Below, in pieces: positions 1 through 8,548 of a DNA stretch of 64,000 nt. The stretch covers positions 1-64,000 of the forward strand of contig CABUPO010000011.1 in assembly GCA_902493385.1 (NCBI GenBank), given 5' to 3'. Source of the stretch: an uncultured Lachnospiraceae bacterium (GTDB lineage: Bacteria > Bacillota > Clostridia > Lachnospirales > Lachnospiraceae). How positions within the stretch are numbered: the first letter of the stretch is position 1; the number at the start of each line of letters is the position of its first letter. A program made the translations under genes and the position numbers. Below the pieces are notes generated by a model that saw only the letters and a program-made list of their open reading frames with translations, made no database searches and was not told the origin of the DNA.

Positions 1-2
1 CT

Positions 3-104
3 GAAGTGAATAATGGTTTGAGCGAGGCGAGCATGGAGCAGCTTAAGGGCAGGACTGGTGAAGAGATTGTGGATGCGGATATTGCTGAGCAGATGGAAGG
101 ATAG
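3..104 (+). CDS. C-terminal end of an upstream gene (partial)
   Basis: The first 104 bases hold an open frame ending at TAG (102-104) and encoding 33 residues, with a charged tail ending EQMEG. The gene starts before the window. It ends 11 bp ahead of the next start, so it is probably the preceding member of the same polysaccharide operon. Too little is visible to name a family. Confidence 0.55.
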   Translation, partial: EVNNGLSEASMEQLKGRTGEEIVDADIAEQMEG

Positions 105-115
105 AAGGAACGCGT

Positions 116-1003
116 ATGGGTATATTAAGGGAAAAATTAGTTGACCTGAAGCACAGCAGTAGGTTTATTACATATGTATGGTATCTCTTTAATAAGCCCA
201 AGTATTATTTTAGAAATAAAAAAATAATGCAAGGGGCTGAAAAACGTGCTTATGGAGTAATCTATGATCAATTTGAATGGATTCAGAGACTGAGACAAAG
301 TCATTCAGGCGATAGATGTTTTATTGTTGCCACAGGACCAAGTTTAACTATAGACGATTTGGAAAAATTGTACGGAGAGTTTACATTTGGAATGAATTCT
401 ATTTGTAAAATATATGATAAAACATCTTGGCGTCCGACGCTTTATGCTATACAAGACGAGAATGTGTATGGAAGCATGGAAGCAGATATTTTGAAATGGT
501 ATGCAGATAAGGATAATATATTAATTAGTGATTTGATAGCTAACAATTTTGAAGTGCCTGAAAACTATAGGCAGTTTCCATTGAACCGAGCATATCATGA
601 TAATGAGTTGGAACTGTGGAAATTCTTTGTACAGTTTAGCGATGATTGCTATTCCATCGTGTATGATGGCTATTCTATAACATATTCTTTGATTCAGTTT
701 GCGGTTTATATGGGCTTTAGCGAGATATATTTACTTGGTGCAGATTGCTCGTACAAGCTGGGTGAGAAAAATCATTTTGTTGAAAGCGGATTTGTAGATA
801 AGTACGCGCATTGTAGCTATGACAGAATGATGAGTGGATATATTGCAGCAAAAGAATATGCAGATAAGAACAAAATAAAAATATTTAACTGTACAAGAGG
901 CGGCATGCTTGAACTATTTCCGCGTTGCACATTGGAGGAAGTACTGTCATCAAGCTCAAACGGTAACGCTCATACGAAAGGAAAAGAGAGAAAATTAACA
1001 TGA
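116..1003 (+). CDS. DUF115 / MptE-like (Maf-type) putative glycosyltransferase
   Basis: A 295-residue protein. Around residues 65-80 it has a nucleotide-binding-like strand-loop ending in ATGPSL, then GMNSI, and near residue 190-215 YDGYSITYSL followed by MGFSEIYLLGADCSY and a His-Phe pair. This layout is typical of the DUF115/6-hydroxymethylpterin diphosphokinase-like fold, which includes Maf flagellin glycosyltransferases and resembles GT42 sialyltransferases. Those relatives use CMP-activated ulosonic acids. The next gene, overlapping by 4 bp (ATGA), is a CMP-sugar synthetase, so a CMP-ulosonate transferase is a reasonable inference. No membrane segment is evident, so it is probably cytoplasmic or peripheral. 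GAAGGA lies just upstream of the ATG. The fold assignment is fairly sure; the substrate is inferred. Confidence 0.7.
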   Translation: MGILREKLVDLKHSSRFITYVWYLFNKPKYYFRNKKIMQGAEKRAYGVIYDQFEWIQRLRQSHSGDRCFIVATGPSLTIDDLEKLYGEFTFGMNSICKIYDKTSWRPTLYAIQDENVYGSMEADILKWYADKDNILISDLIANNFEVPENYRQFPLNRAYHDNELELWKFFVQFSDDCYSIVYDGYSITYSLIQFAVYMGFSEIYLLGADCSYKLGEKNHFVESGFVDKYAHCSYDRMMSGYIAAKEYADKNKIKIFNCTRGGMLELFPRCTLEEVLSSSSNGNAHTKGKERKLT

Positions 1004-1653
1004 ATAAGTTAACAATTGTAGCAATAATGCCAATAAAGCTGAATAACGAAAGACTCCCAGGAAAGAACACAAAGCGGCTTGGTTCGAAGCCGCTGCTTCA
1101 ATATGAATTGGAAAGCCTTAAAGAAACGTGCTTACTGGATAGCATCAATGTTTACTGCAGCGACGAGGCGATTGTTCCGTTTCTTCCGCAGGGAGTGTGT
1201 TTTGTAAAGCGCCCAGAATATCTTGACTTGCCGACATCAAATTTCTCGCAGATTTTTGACAGCTTTATGGCAACAGTAGACGCGGATGTTTATGTTTATG
1301 CTCATGCAACGGCACCGTATATCACAGTGGATACCATGCGACAGTGCATCGAAGCTGTTATATCAGGTAAATATGATTCGGCTTTTTGTGCGTCCAAGAT
1401 TCAGGATTATCTTTGGCAGGATGGAGAGCCACTGAATTTTGATGCCACGAATGTTCCGAGAAGCCAGGATTTGAAACCGATTTACAGAGAAACATCCGGC
1501 GTATATGTGTTCACAAAAGAGGCTTACATGAAATGTCACCGACGCATCGGATTAAAGCCTTTTGTGAAGGAAGTATCTTTCAAGGAAGCCGTAGATATAA
1601 ATAATCCGGAAGATTTTGCATTGGCTGAGGCTTTATTAGATATTGATATATAA
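1000..1653 (+). CDS. Acylneuraminate cytidylyltransferase family protein (CMP-sugar synthetase)
   Basis: A 217-residue protein with the N-terminal nucleotidyltransferase signature IMPIKLNNERLPGKNTKRLG (residues 9-28), containing the R-x-x-x-K loop that binds CTP in NeuA/KdsB enzymes. Later ATAPYI and ETSGVYVF match the sugar-binding half. The family makes CMP-activated sialic, legionaminic, pseudaminic or Kdo-type sugars from CTP and a free 2-keto-3-deoxy acid. No NeuB or KdsA condensing enzyme is visible in the window; the following aldolase-like gene may fill that place (inference). It starts inside the previous stop codon (ATGA overlap), so the two are translationally coupled. Confidence 0.85.
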   Translation: MNKLTIVAIMPIKLNNERLPGKNTKRLGSKPLLQYELESLKETCLLDSINVYCSDEAIVPFLPQGVCFVKRPEYLDLPTSNFSQIFDSFMATVDADVYVYAHATAPYITVDTMRQCIEAVISGKYDSAFCASKIQDYLWQDGEPLNFDATNVPRSQDLKPIYRETSGVYVFTKEAYMKCHRRIGLKPFVKEVSFKEAVDINNPEDFALAEALLDIDI

Positions 1654-1697
1654 TGAATATAACAGACGCTTATTTTTAAGCGGGAAAAGGAATAACA

Positions 1698-3284
1698 ATG
1701 AATTCACTTAAGGTATTAGATGTAACACTCCGCGATGGTGGTTGCGTTAATGATTTTAATTTTGGACAAGTATACATGGAGAAGATTTTGGCCGCACAGG
1801 AGGCCTCTGGCGTCGATGTGATTGAGATGGGCTACATAGACGATAAAAGGGGCAGCGCCAGTGGTCGTACACAGTATATAGATGAGACTGTAATTTCAAA
1901 GTGTATCATGAAGCACAAGAAACCTGATGTGACTTATGTGGCCATGATAGATTACGGAAAATTCAATGTGGACAATCTGCAGCCGCATCAAGAAGATGGA
2001 ATTGACGGTATTCGTATGGCCTTTCATAAGAAAAACCGTTTGGATATGATTTCGCTTGGCCAAAAGATAATTGAAAAAGGCTATCAGTTCTATATTCAAC
2101 CGATGATTACCCTGCGATATAGCGATGCGGAGTTGCTTGAGCTAATAGAAATGGTTAACAGAGAGCTGCCAGATGCTTCCGGGTTCTATATTGTAGATAG
2201 CTTTGGAGAGATGCGCCCTAACGATATGAGCCGTATTTTGAATTTGGTCGATCATAATCTGATTCCGTCCATGACTCTTGGTTTCCATTCGCATAACAAT
2301 TTGCAAATGTCGTATTCCAATGCCTGCGCACTGCTTCAATTTCCGACAAACCGCGACCTAATGTTGGATAGCTCTATTATGGGCATGGGCAAAGGCGCCG
2401 GTAACCTCAATACCGAATTGCTCTTGGAGCATCTGAATCTGTATTATGGCAAGAAATACAAAATCTCCCCGCTGTTGGAAGTAATTGATAAGGTTATTAA
2501 TCAGCTTCACAATGAGTTTTATTGGGGTTATGCACCCGAGTACTATCTATCCTCGGTAAACCATTGCACTCCGAGCTATGCCAGTCATTTTTATAATAAA
2601 CATATGCTTCCGATTGATCAGGTGGGTGAATTGCTTGGTATGATTGCAGAGGAGAAGAAAATTTCCTTTGACAAGAACTATGCGGAGGCTCTTTACCGTC
2701 AGTACAACGAGAGCAAGACTGCTGATGATACGGTTGTTGTTGAGGAGTTAAGCACTATGCTGGCTGGTAAAACAGTGCTTTTAGTTGCGCCTGGAAAGAA
2801 AGCCGGGGAGAATCTGAACAAAATTAAGGAGTTGGCAGCATTGGAGAATGTGGTTGCAATTGGATTGAATCCGACTCTTGATATGAAATTTGATTATGTC
2901 TTGACTACCCGAAAAGAGATTTATGATATCTGCGTGGAAAAAGGGCTGAACGTGATTGTTCCATCCAATATTTCCAAAGGTGGACGTGGCAGTGTGCGGG
3001 TTTTGGATTACAGCAGATGGATTGATGTGGATGATGGGACGCACGATTCCTCAGCTGTGATTTCCATGAACTTGATGAAAGCCTGTGGTGTGAAAAAATT
3101 ACTTCTAGCCGGGTTTGACGGGTTCTCTGTTGATATCAATGAGAATTATTATGACCCTAATCTGCGCTATCCTGTGAATCAGGAACAGGCGGCAAGGAGA
3201 AATATGTATTATAAGGGTTTCATTCAGATAATACGAAATTATGGCATTGAGGTTAAGTTCATTACGGAATCGAAATATGAATAA
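1698..3284 (+). CDS. HMGL-like/DRE-TIM aldolase fused to a DUF115-like domain
   Basis: A 528-residue, two-part protein. Residues 1-320 form a DRE-TIM metallolyase barrel: LDVTLRDGG (R12, D13) and GFHSHNN (H197, H199) are the expected metal and acid residues. The motif resembles 4-hydroxy-2-oxovalerate aldolase (TLRDG) more than the DRE of citramalate or isopropylmalate synthases. Residues about 355-528 resemble the DUF115 fold of the first full gene: VLLVAPGKKAGENL, AIGLNP, then SSAVISMNLMKACGVKKLLLAGFDGFS. An enzyme of this kind could join pyruvate to an aldehyde sugar to give a 2-keto-3-deoxy acid, which the neighbouring CMP-synthetase would activate; that is inference. RBS AAAAGGAA precedes the ATG. 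Confidence 0.75.
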   Translation: MNSLKVLDVTLRDGGCVNDFNFGQVYMEKILAAQEASGVDVIEMGYIDDKRGSASGRTQYIDETVISKCIMKHKKPDVTYVAMIDYGKFNVDNLQPHQEDGIDGIRMAFHKKNRLDMISLGQKIIEKGYQFYIQPMITLRYSDAELLELIEMVNRELPDASGFYIVDSFGEMRPNDMSRILNLVDHNLIPSMTLGFHSHNNLQMSYSNACALLQFPTNRDLMLDSSIMGMGKGAGNLNTELLLEHLNLYYGKKYKISPLLEVIDKVINQLHNEFYWGYAPEYYLSSVNHCTPSYASHFYNKHMLPIDQVGELLGMIAEEKKISFDKNYAEALYRQYNESKTADDTVVVEELSTMLAGKTVLLVAPGKKAGENLNKIKELAALENVVAIGLNPTLDMKFDYVLTTRKEIYDICVEKGLNVIVPSNISKGGRGSVRVLDYSRWIDVDDGTHDSSAVISMNLMKACGVKKLLLAGFDGFSVDINENYYDPNLRYPVNQEQAARRNMYYKGFIQIIRNYGIEVKFITESKYE

Positions 3285-3320
3285 ATTACTGCAAGACAGA
3301 GCTTTTAGGAGGAAATGTAA

Positions 3321-4232
3321 ATGGTTAGTGTCATAGTTCCTGTATTTAACGCTGAAAAGACACTGCAAAGGTGCGTTGACAGCATATTAGATGCGGGAAA
3401 GCAGTATAAAATAGAACTCATATTAGTTAATGACGGCTCAGAGGATGCCTCAGACAGGATTTGTTGTGAATATGCGACACGTTATGATAATATCATTTAC
3501 CTCTTCCAAAGCAATTTGGGCGTTTCTGCGGCCAGAAACAATGGCATAAAAGTCGCAACCGGAGAGTGGATACATTTCGTAGATAGCGATGATTGGGTGG
3601 AACCGAATATATATAAGTGCATAGATGAAGCCGGGACGAATTCTGAAATAGATTTCATTATGTTTAGGTATAATAGTGGGAAAGAAACGGATGTGGGAAA
3701 AGGCAAAGGAGAAGTCCTGAAGGGTACTCAAATTTTATGCACAGTATTGAAGGATAATCAGTACGGAGGATATTGCTGGAACAAGATCTTCAGAAGAGAA
3801 ATCATGAATAAGCATGACGTGTTTTTTGATGAAGGAATAAAATTGTGCGAGGATCAGTTGTTTCTGATCCAGTATCTGCAATACATTCGCTTAGGGTATG
3901 TTGTTTCTGACAGGCTTTATCACTACTGGGTTATTAATGGGGGAAACCACTATAATCTGGATAAATCAACTACAGCGATTATGGCATATGAAAAAATTAT
4001 GAAGATGGATTTCGTGAAAAAAGAAGATACAGCGTTGCTTGAGGCAAAAATCAACTATGCGTCTAACTGCATTAAGACAATTGTTCGGGCCGTTAAGAAC
4101 AAAAAGATTAGACAGGCGCATGAATACAAAAAACTTCTAAAACCGCATATTGGTAACTATCTGAAAAGCGGTAAGCCTGCATTGAGAAATAAAATAGTTG
4201 CGGTTTTGATTTTGATTTGCCCGGTCATATAG
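3321..4232 (+). CDS. GT2-family glycosyltransferase
   Basis: A 303-residue GT-A glycosyltransferase. The N-terminus VSVIVPVFNAEKTL, then LVNDGSEDAS, ARNNGIKVATGEWIHFVDSDDW, gives the nucleotide-sugar fold with its metal-binding DSDD at about residues 89-92. The family moves a sugar from a nucleotide donor to a growing repeat unit at the cytoplasmic face. The C-terminal third is basic and ends in a short hydrophobic stretch. An AGGAGG site at about 3308 lies 7 bp before the ATG. Donor and acceptor cannot be told from sequence. It belongs to the capsule operon. Confidence 0.9.
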   Translation: MVSVIVPVFNAEKTLQRCVDSILDAGKQYKIELILVNDGSEDASDRICCEYATRYDNIIYLFQSNLGVSAARNNGIKVATGEWIHFVDSDDWVEPNIYKCIDEAGTNSEIDFIMFRYNSGKETDVGKGKGEVLKGTQILCTVLKDNQYGGYCWNKIFRREIMNKHDVFFDEGIKLCEDQLFLIQYLQYIRLGYVVSDRLYHYWVINGGNHYNLDKSTTAIMAYEKIMKMDFVKKEDTALLEAKINYASNCIKTIVRAVKNKKIRQAHEYKKLLKPHIGNYLKSGKPALRNKIVAVLILICPVI

Positions 4233-4257
4233 TAAAACCAAGTTGGGGAGTGTTAAA

Positions 4258-5271
4258 ATGGTTTCGGTTATTCTTCCAGCCTACAATGCAGAAAAATATA
4301 TTGAGCGATGTGTAAAAAGTGTATTATCCCAAAGTTGTCCTTTATTTGAATTGATTATCGTCAACGATGGTTCTACGGATCAGACAGTAAATATTTGTAA
4401 GAAGCTATGTGAGCCTTATAATAATTGCTTTATTTTGGAACAGAACAACAGCGGAGTATCTGCCGCTAGAAATAGGGGGCTTTCGCAGGCGAAGGGCGAG
4501 TGGATCGTCTTTTTGGACAGTGACGATTATTTGGAGCCGGATTATGTGGAGACGGTAGAAAAATATTCGACCGGGTACAACGTGGATTTCCTGCTCTTCA
4601 ATTTTACAACCATAGGTCGGGAGCAGAAGATACAGAGTGGACAGGAATATGTCTATAATGCTAATAAGCTGCTGATTGACGGATTGATGCGGTCTAATAC
4701 GGAAGTGTTTCGTAACACTTCCCTCAATTCACCTTGGGCAAAGGCGTATCGGTTGGAAATGATTCGTGGCGCTCATTTGCACTTTGATGATAAAATTACA
4801 ATGGGTGAGGACATACTGTTTAATCTTTCTTATTATCTGTTGGTCAAAAAGTTTGTTTATGTGGATAGGAGTATGTATAATTATCAATTTTCTAAGGGTT
4901 CTTTGGCAAGAAAGTTTAATATAAATTTGATTGAGGTTGACAGAGCATTTCATGAAAGAATGTTGAAAATTTTGGAAAAGCAGAATTTGATTAAACATTA
5001 CGAATCTCAGATCGGAGCATTTCTATTGGATGGATATCTGTCATGTTTGAAGCGGTGCTTGTTTCATCCCGAAAATCCACAGGATTCTGCGCTGAGATTT
5101 CGTTATGCAAAAGAACTGACTGGTAGTGCGCCATATTGTGGTGTTTTGAGAAACAGAGTATTTATTCGAGAGCATTGCAAAAGAAAAGACAGAATCTTGC
5201 TCCATTTAGCGAAGAACAGCCGCTGGAGGATAATAGAATTGCTGATAAGAATGTGTAACGGAAAAAAGTGA
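4258..5271 (+). CDS. GT2-family glycosyltransferase
   Basis: A second GT-A enzyme, 337 residues from the ATG at 4258, which is preceded by GGGGAG at 4245-4250. An in-frame TTG at 4243 lies before that site and is rejected. Motifs are VSVILPAYNAEKYIERC, IVNDGSTDQ and ARNRGLSQAKGEWIVFLDSDDYL. It is related to the preceding gene through the catalytic domain only; the C-terminal halves differ, suggesting another linkage in the same repeat unit. Substrate unknown. Confidence 0.9.
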   Translation: MVSVILPAYNAEKYIERCVKSVLSQSCPLFELIIVNDGSTDQTVNICKKLCEPYNNCFILEQNNSGVSAARNRGLSQAKGEWIVFLDSDDYLEPDYVETVEKYSTGYNVDFLLFNFTTIGREQKIQSGQEYVYNANKLLIDGLMRSNTEVFRNTSLNSPWAKAYRLEMIRGAHLHFDDKITMGEDILFNLSYYLLVKKFVYVDRSMYNYQFSKGSLARKFNINLIEVDRAFHERMLKILEKQNLIKHYESQIGAFLLDGYLSCLKRCLFHPENPQDSALRFRYAKELTGSAPYCGVLRNRVFIREHCKRKDRILLHLAKNSRWRIIELLIRMCNGKK

Positions 5272-5292
5272 TGCATTGAGAGGAGAGTACTT

Positions 5293-6120
5293 GTGAATAA
5301 ATTTAAGATGATTTTAAGGCGTAATTACGTAACGCTGAATATGGATAAGGTAAAAAAGAACAGAGTCAATTTAGAATGGGTAGATAACGGAAATGTGGGC
5401 GACTCTCTTGGCCCGGTAATATGTGATTGGATGCTGGCTCAGAAAGGACTCAACATTGACGACAGCATCCAGAGAACTACGCATCTGATTACCTGCGGCT
5501 CGTTGGTCGGTGCGGGAAGCTTCGATTCTGTCGTATGGGGGAGCGGAATTCATGTTTTTGCAAATGTCAAGTCGCTTTTGTTTAAAAGATATGTGAGAAA
5601 ATATGATGTACGAGCGGTGAGAGGACCAATCACCAGGCAAATTCTGATAGGCTGCGGATATGATTGCAAACCCCTTTATGGAGATCCCGCCGTATTGATG
5701 CCATATATTTATAAACCAAAAGTAAAAAAAAAATACGAATACAGTGCAATCATTCACTACAAGAATAAGGACGATTTGAATCTTCCGGCTGGATGTCACC
5801 GGATATCCCCGGCAACGACCGACTATCAATTTTTTATTGATGAAATCTGCGCATCTAAAAAGATTTTGTCTTCATCTCTACATGGAATAATACTTGCGGA
5901 GTCTTATGGAGTTCCAACGGTCTTCATCAACACAGGGGGAGATGTTGATGACAGCTTGATGAAGTATTACGACTGGTATTTTTCGACAAACCGCCGGAAC
6001 ATAAAAATTGCAAGTTCTTTTGATGAGGCTATAGAGATGGAATCAATGAACTTGCCAAACCTGAGTGAAATGAGAGCTGATTTAGTGAGGTCTTTCCCAT
6101 ATGACTTGTGGGAAAAATAG
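5293..6120 (+). CDS. Polysaccharide pyruvyl transferase family protein
   Basis: A 275-residue protein starting at GTG 5293, with GAGGAGAG 7 bp before it. GNVGDSLGP near residue 38, VWGSGI, AVRGPITRQ, GDPAVLMPY and the C-terminal SSSLHGIILAESYGVP are the conserved blocks of PF04230 (CsaB/WcaK type). These enzymes add a ketal-linked pyruvate from phosphoenolpyruvate to a sugar, giving the polymer negative charge. Some members of the family are glycosyltransferase-like, so the exact reaction is not certain. It sits in the middle of the capsule operon. Confidence 0.85.
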   Translation: MNKFKMILRRNYVTLNMDKVKKNRVNLEWVDNGNVGDSLGPVICDWMLAQKGLNIDDSIQRTTHLITCGSLVGAGSFDSVVWGSGIHVFANVKSLLFKRYVRKYDVRAVRGPITRQILIGCGYDCKPLYGDPAVLMPYIYKPKVKKKYEYSAIIHYKNKDDLNLPAGCHRISPATTDYQFFIDEICASKKILSSSLHGIILAESYGVPTVFINTGGDVDDSLMKYYDWYFSTNRRNIKIASSFDEAIEMESMNLPNLSEMRADLVRSFPYDLWEK

Positions 6121-6226
6121 AATCTTTTAGTGAAATAGGTATAACCATATTTATCAGCTGCTATTCAATAAGATTTCAATTAGTTTTGGACAGGCTCATT
6201 TGAAGAAAACAGGAGGGATTATTTTG

Positions 6227-7360
6227 ATGGAAGAAAATAAAATTGGAATAATAACTTTTCATAGATCCTATAACTGTGGTTCTATGCTGCAAGCATATGC
6301 GTTACAGACTGTATTAAAGAATCATTTTCATATGGAGAGCGAAATCATTGACTTTTCAAATCATGAACAGAAGAGGATGTATTCGATTCTATATTCGCCG
6401 CATAATTGGAAGGAATTTCTTCGCAATATTTTGAATTTTGTATTTTACAGGATAATTGCCCTGCACAATAAGGATTACGAAACATTTTTAGCTGATAAGT
6501 TGAACTGTACAAAAAAAAAGTATTTTGAACTGTCCGAACTGGATGACAGGCAAATGGATTTTAAGTTATATATAACGGGAAGCGATCAGGTTTGGAATAT
6601 CAGAGCCAAGGATTTTGACGACGCATATTTTTTACCTTTTGTAAAAGAAAAAACTAAAATTGCCTATGCCGTCAGTCTTGGCGCGACCAATCCAAATATG
6701 TCAGACAACAAAGACAGGTATTCCACATTCATAAAAGCTTTTGACGGAGTTTCCGTAAGAGAAAAAAATGCACAGAAATGGATACAGGAATTATCTGGGC
6801 GGGATGTAGACCTTTGCCTCGACCCCACGATGCTGCTTAAACGCGAAGAATGGGACATGATTGCTGCAGACAGAGAAGTGGAAGGAAAATATCTTTTTTG
6901 GTATGCCATGACATATAAAAAAGATGTAATGGAAAAGGTTCTTGAAATAGGACGAAAGTATCATCTGCCGATTTATGTGTTGGATGCAAAAGAATGGACA
7001 AGGAGAGGCCTGTATTTGCGTGGGATTAAGTTGGCACCGATGGGTGGACCGGCTTCCTATCTTTCTCTGGTGAAATATGCGGATATGGTGATTACCTCTT
7101 CATTTCACGGAACGGTTTTTTGCAATATTTTTCAGAAAAATTTTTGGTATTTAAACATACATGACCATAACACACAGGATGACAGGGCATCATTCCTGTT
7201 GCAACAGTTAGGGTTGCTGGATAGGTATGTGAATAAAAAAGAAATTACAGAGAGAGACTTGCTCAAAAAACCGGATTATACAAAGCAAAATAGTTTAGCA
7301 GAAGAAGTGACGAATTCGATTGGGTATCTCGAACGGTATATTTCCCCACAGAAAGATTAG
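6227..7360 (+). CDS. Polysaccharide pyruvyl transferase family protein
   Basis: A 377-residue protein. The ATG at 6227 is preceded by AGGAGGG at 6211-6217, so the in-frame TTG at 6200 is not used. The N-terminal IGIITFHRSYNCGSMLQAYAL, central YITGSDQVWN, CLDPTMLL and late ITSSFHGTVFCNIF are hallmarks of the longer PF04230 subgroup found with WcaK/AmsJ-like proteins in polysaccharide loci. Together with the preceding gene it suggests two pyruvate-type modifications, or that one acts as a glycosyltransferase. A 106-bp gap without obvious promoter separates them. Confidence 0.85.
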   Translation: MEENKIGIITFHRSYNCGSMLQAYALQTVLKNHFHMESEIIDFSNHEQKRMYSILYSPHNWKEFLRNILNFVFYRIIALHNKDYETFLADKLNCTKKKYFELSELDDRQMDFKLYITGSDQVWNIRAKDFDDAYFLPFVKEKTKIAYAVSLGATNPNMSDNKDRYSTFIKAFDGVSVREKNAQKWIQELSGRDVDLCLDPTMLLKREEWDMIAADREVEGKYLFWYAMTYKKDVMEKVLEIGRKYHLPIYVLDAKEWTRRGLYLRGIKLAPMGGPASYLSLVKYADMVITSSFHGTVFCNIFQKNFWYLNIHDHNTQDDRASFLLQQLGLLDRYVNKKEITERDLLKKPDYTKQNSLAEEVTNSIGYLERYISPQKD

Positions 7361-7397
7361 TGTGCAAAGTTTTCGGGAAAATGAACGGAGGATTTTT

Positions 7398-8522
7398 ATG
7401 AGGGTCAGCACTTCTAAAATCAAATATATTTTTTTGATAGCTCCATATTTGATGTCGGCAATTGTTTTTGTGATTATAAACAGTACATTTGCGAGCTTCC
7501 TTTTGGCTTGGAAATTGGTTGCATTTATTTATCTGACATACGAATATTTAAAAGAACATAAATTATCGATGTTTGATGTAGCAGTGTTTTTATATTTTGC
7601 TGTTTGGCTTATCTCGACTTTTGTAAACGGTGAGAGCGTACTTGATTACTGCAAAGAAGCAGTTGTCATGATATTTTATCTTTTTTGTTATGAGAACGCC
7701 GAGAAAAAAAAAGAAATTTATATAGCTATCAATGTTACAAGTATGATTCTTTTTATTGAACTAGTTATTAACTTAGTCTGCATTATTATTTTTCCGAATG
7801 GCCTTTGGCATACGACTTCAATTTACAATGTGGAAACAAATTATTATTTTTTGGGTATGGATAATCAAGCAACGCCTTTAATTATTATTGCGCTTGTTTT
7901 GATGGTGTTATATTATTACCAAAAGGAAACAATTACACTTTTCGCGTATATTTACGCCGCAGTTATTCTCCTTAATACATTGTTGATGGGTTCTGCAACA
8001 TGTATTGCTGGTGTTATCGTGTTTGTGTTGTTTCTGATTTTATCTCGTGTTAAAAGTAAGGTCTTTAACATAAGGACAGCTATTATTATTTTAATTGCAA
8101 TTTATTTTCTGTTTGTTGTCTTTCGTGCACAGGACTTATTTAAGTTTTTTATTGTCAATGTTTTGCAAAGAGATGTCGGTTTATCCGCTCGAACGGGGAT
8201 ATGGGATAATGCAATACAGATGATTAAAGAAAAGCCTTTTATAGGATATGGATGTAAAACATTCGCTACACTTATTGGTGATAGACATGCACATAATATG
8301 TATCTGCAAATTATGTTACAAAGCGGATTGTTTGGATTTACTTTCATGTTAAATTATGTGAGAATAGCAATTAGGAATTGCTTTGGTTCAATACATTCTG
8401 CTCTTTGGGCATCAGCTATTTTGGCTTATGGAATTTGTTGTATGATGGAAGTGTATAATCAAGGATATTTAATTTTAATGCTGTCTATTTGCTCAATATT
8501 GAGCAAAAAAAGAAAGTATTAG
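7398..8522 (+). CDS. Wzy/O-antigen ligase-type polysaccharide polymerase
   Basis: A 374-residue polytopic membrane protein with about ten to twelve hydrophobic helices. The Wzy_C-type motif lies at RTGIWDNAIQMIKEKPFIGYG, followed by HAHNMYLQIMLQSG, where the His-Asn pair is typical of the O-antigen ligase/polymerase superfamily. In a Wzx/Wzy capsule pathway it links flipped repeat units on the outer face of the membrane. The start at ATG 7398 is fixed by GGAGG at 7387-7391; longer in-frame reading from 7320 would overlap the preceding gene. It overlaps the upstream part of the flippase frame but not its chosen start. Confidence 0.85.
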   Translation: MRVSTSKIKYIFLIAPYLMSAIVFVIINSTFASFLLAWKLVAFIYLTYEYLKEHKLSMFDVAVFLYFAVWLISTFVNGESVLDYCKEAVVMIFYLFCYENAEKKKEIYIAINVTSMILFIELVINLVCIIIFPNGLWHTTSIYNVETNYYFLGMDNQATPLIIIALVLMVLYYYQKETITLFAYIYAAVILLNTLLMGSATCIAGVIVFVLFLILSRVKSKVFNIRTAIIILIAIYFLFVVFRAQDLFKFFIVNVLQRDVGLSARTGIWDNAIQMIKEKPFIGYGCKTFATLIGDRHAHNMYLQIMLQSGLFGFTFMLNYVRIAIRNCFGSIHSALWASAILAYGICCMMEVYNQGYLILMLSICSILSKKRKY

Positions 8523-8548
8523 ATGTTACAAGAAGAGGTGTTGTTGAT

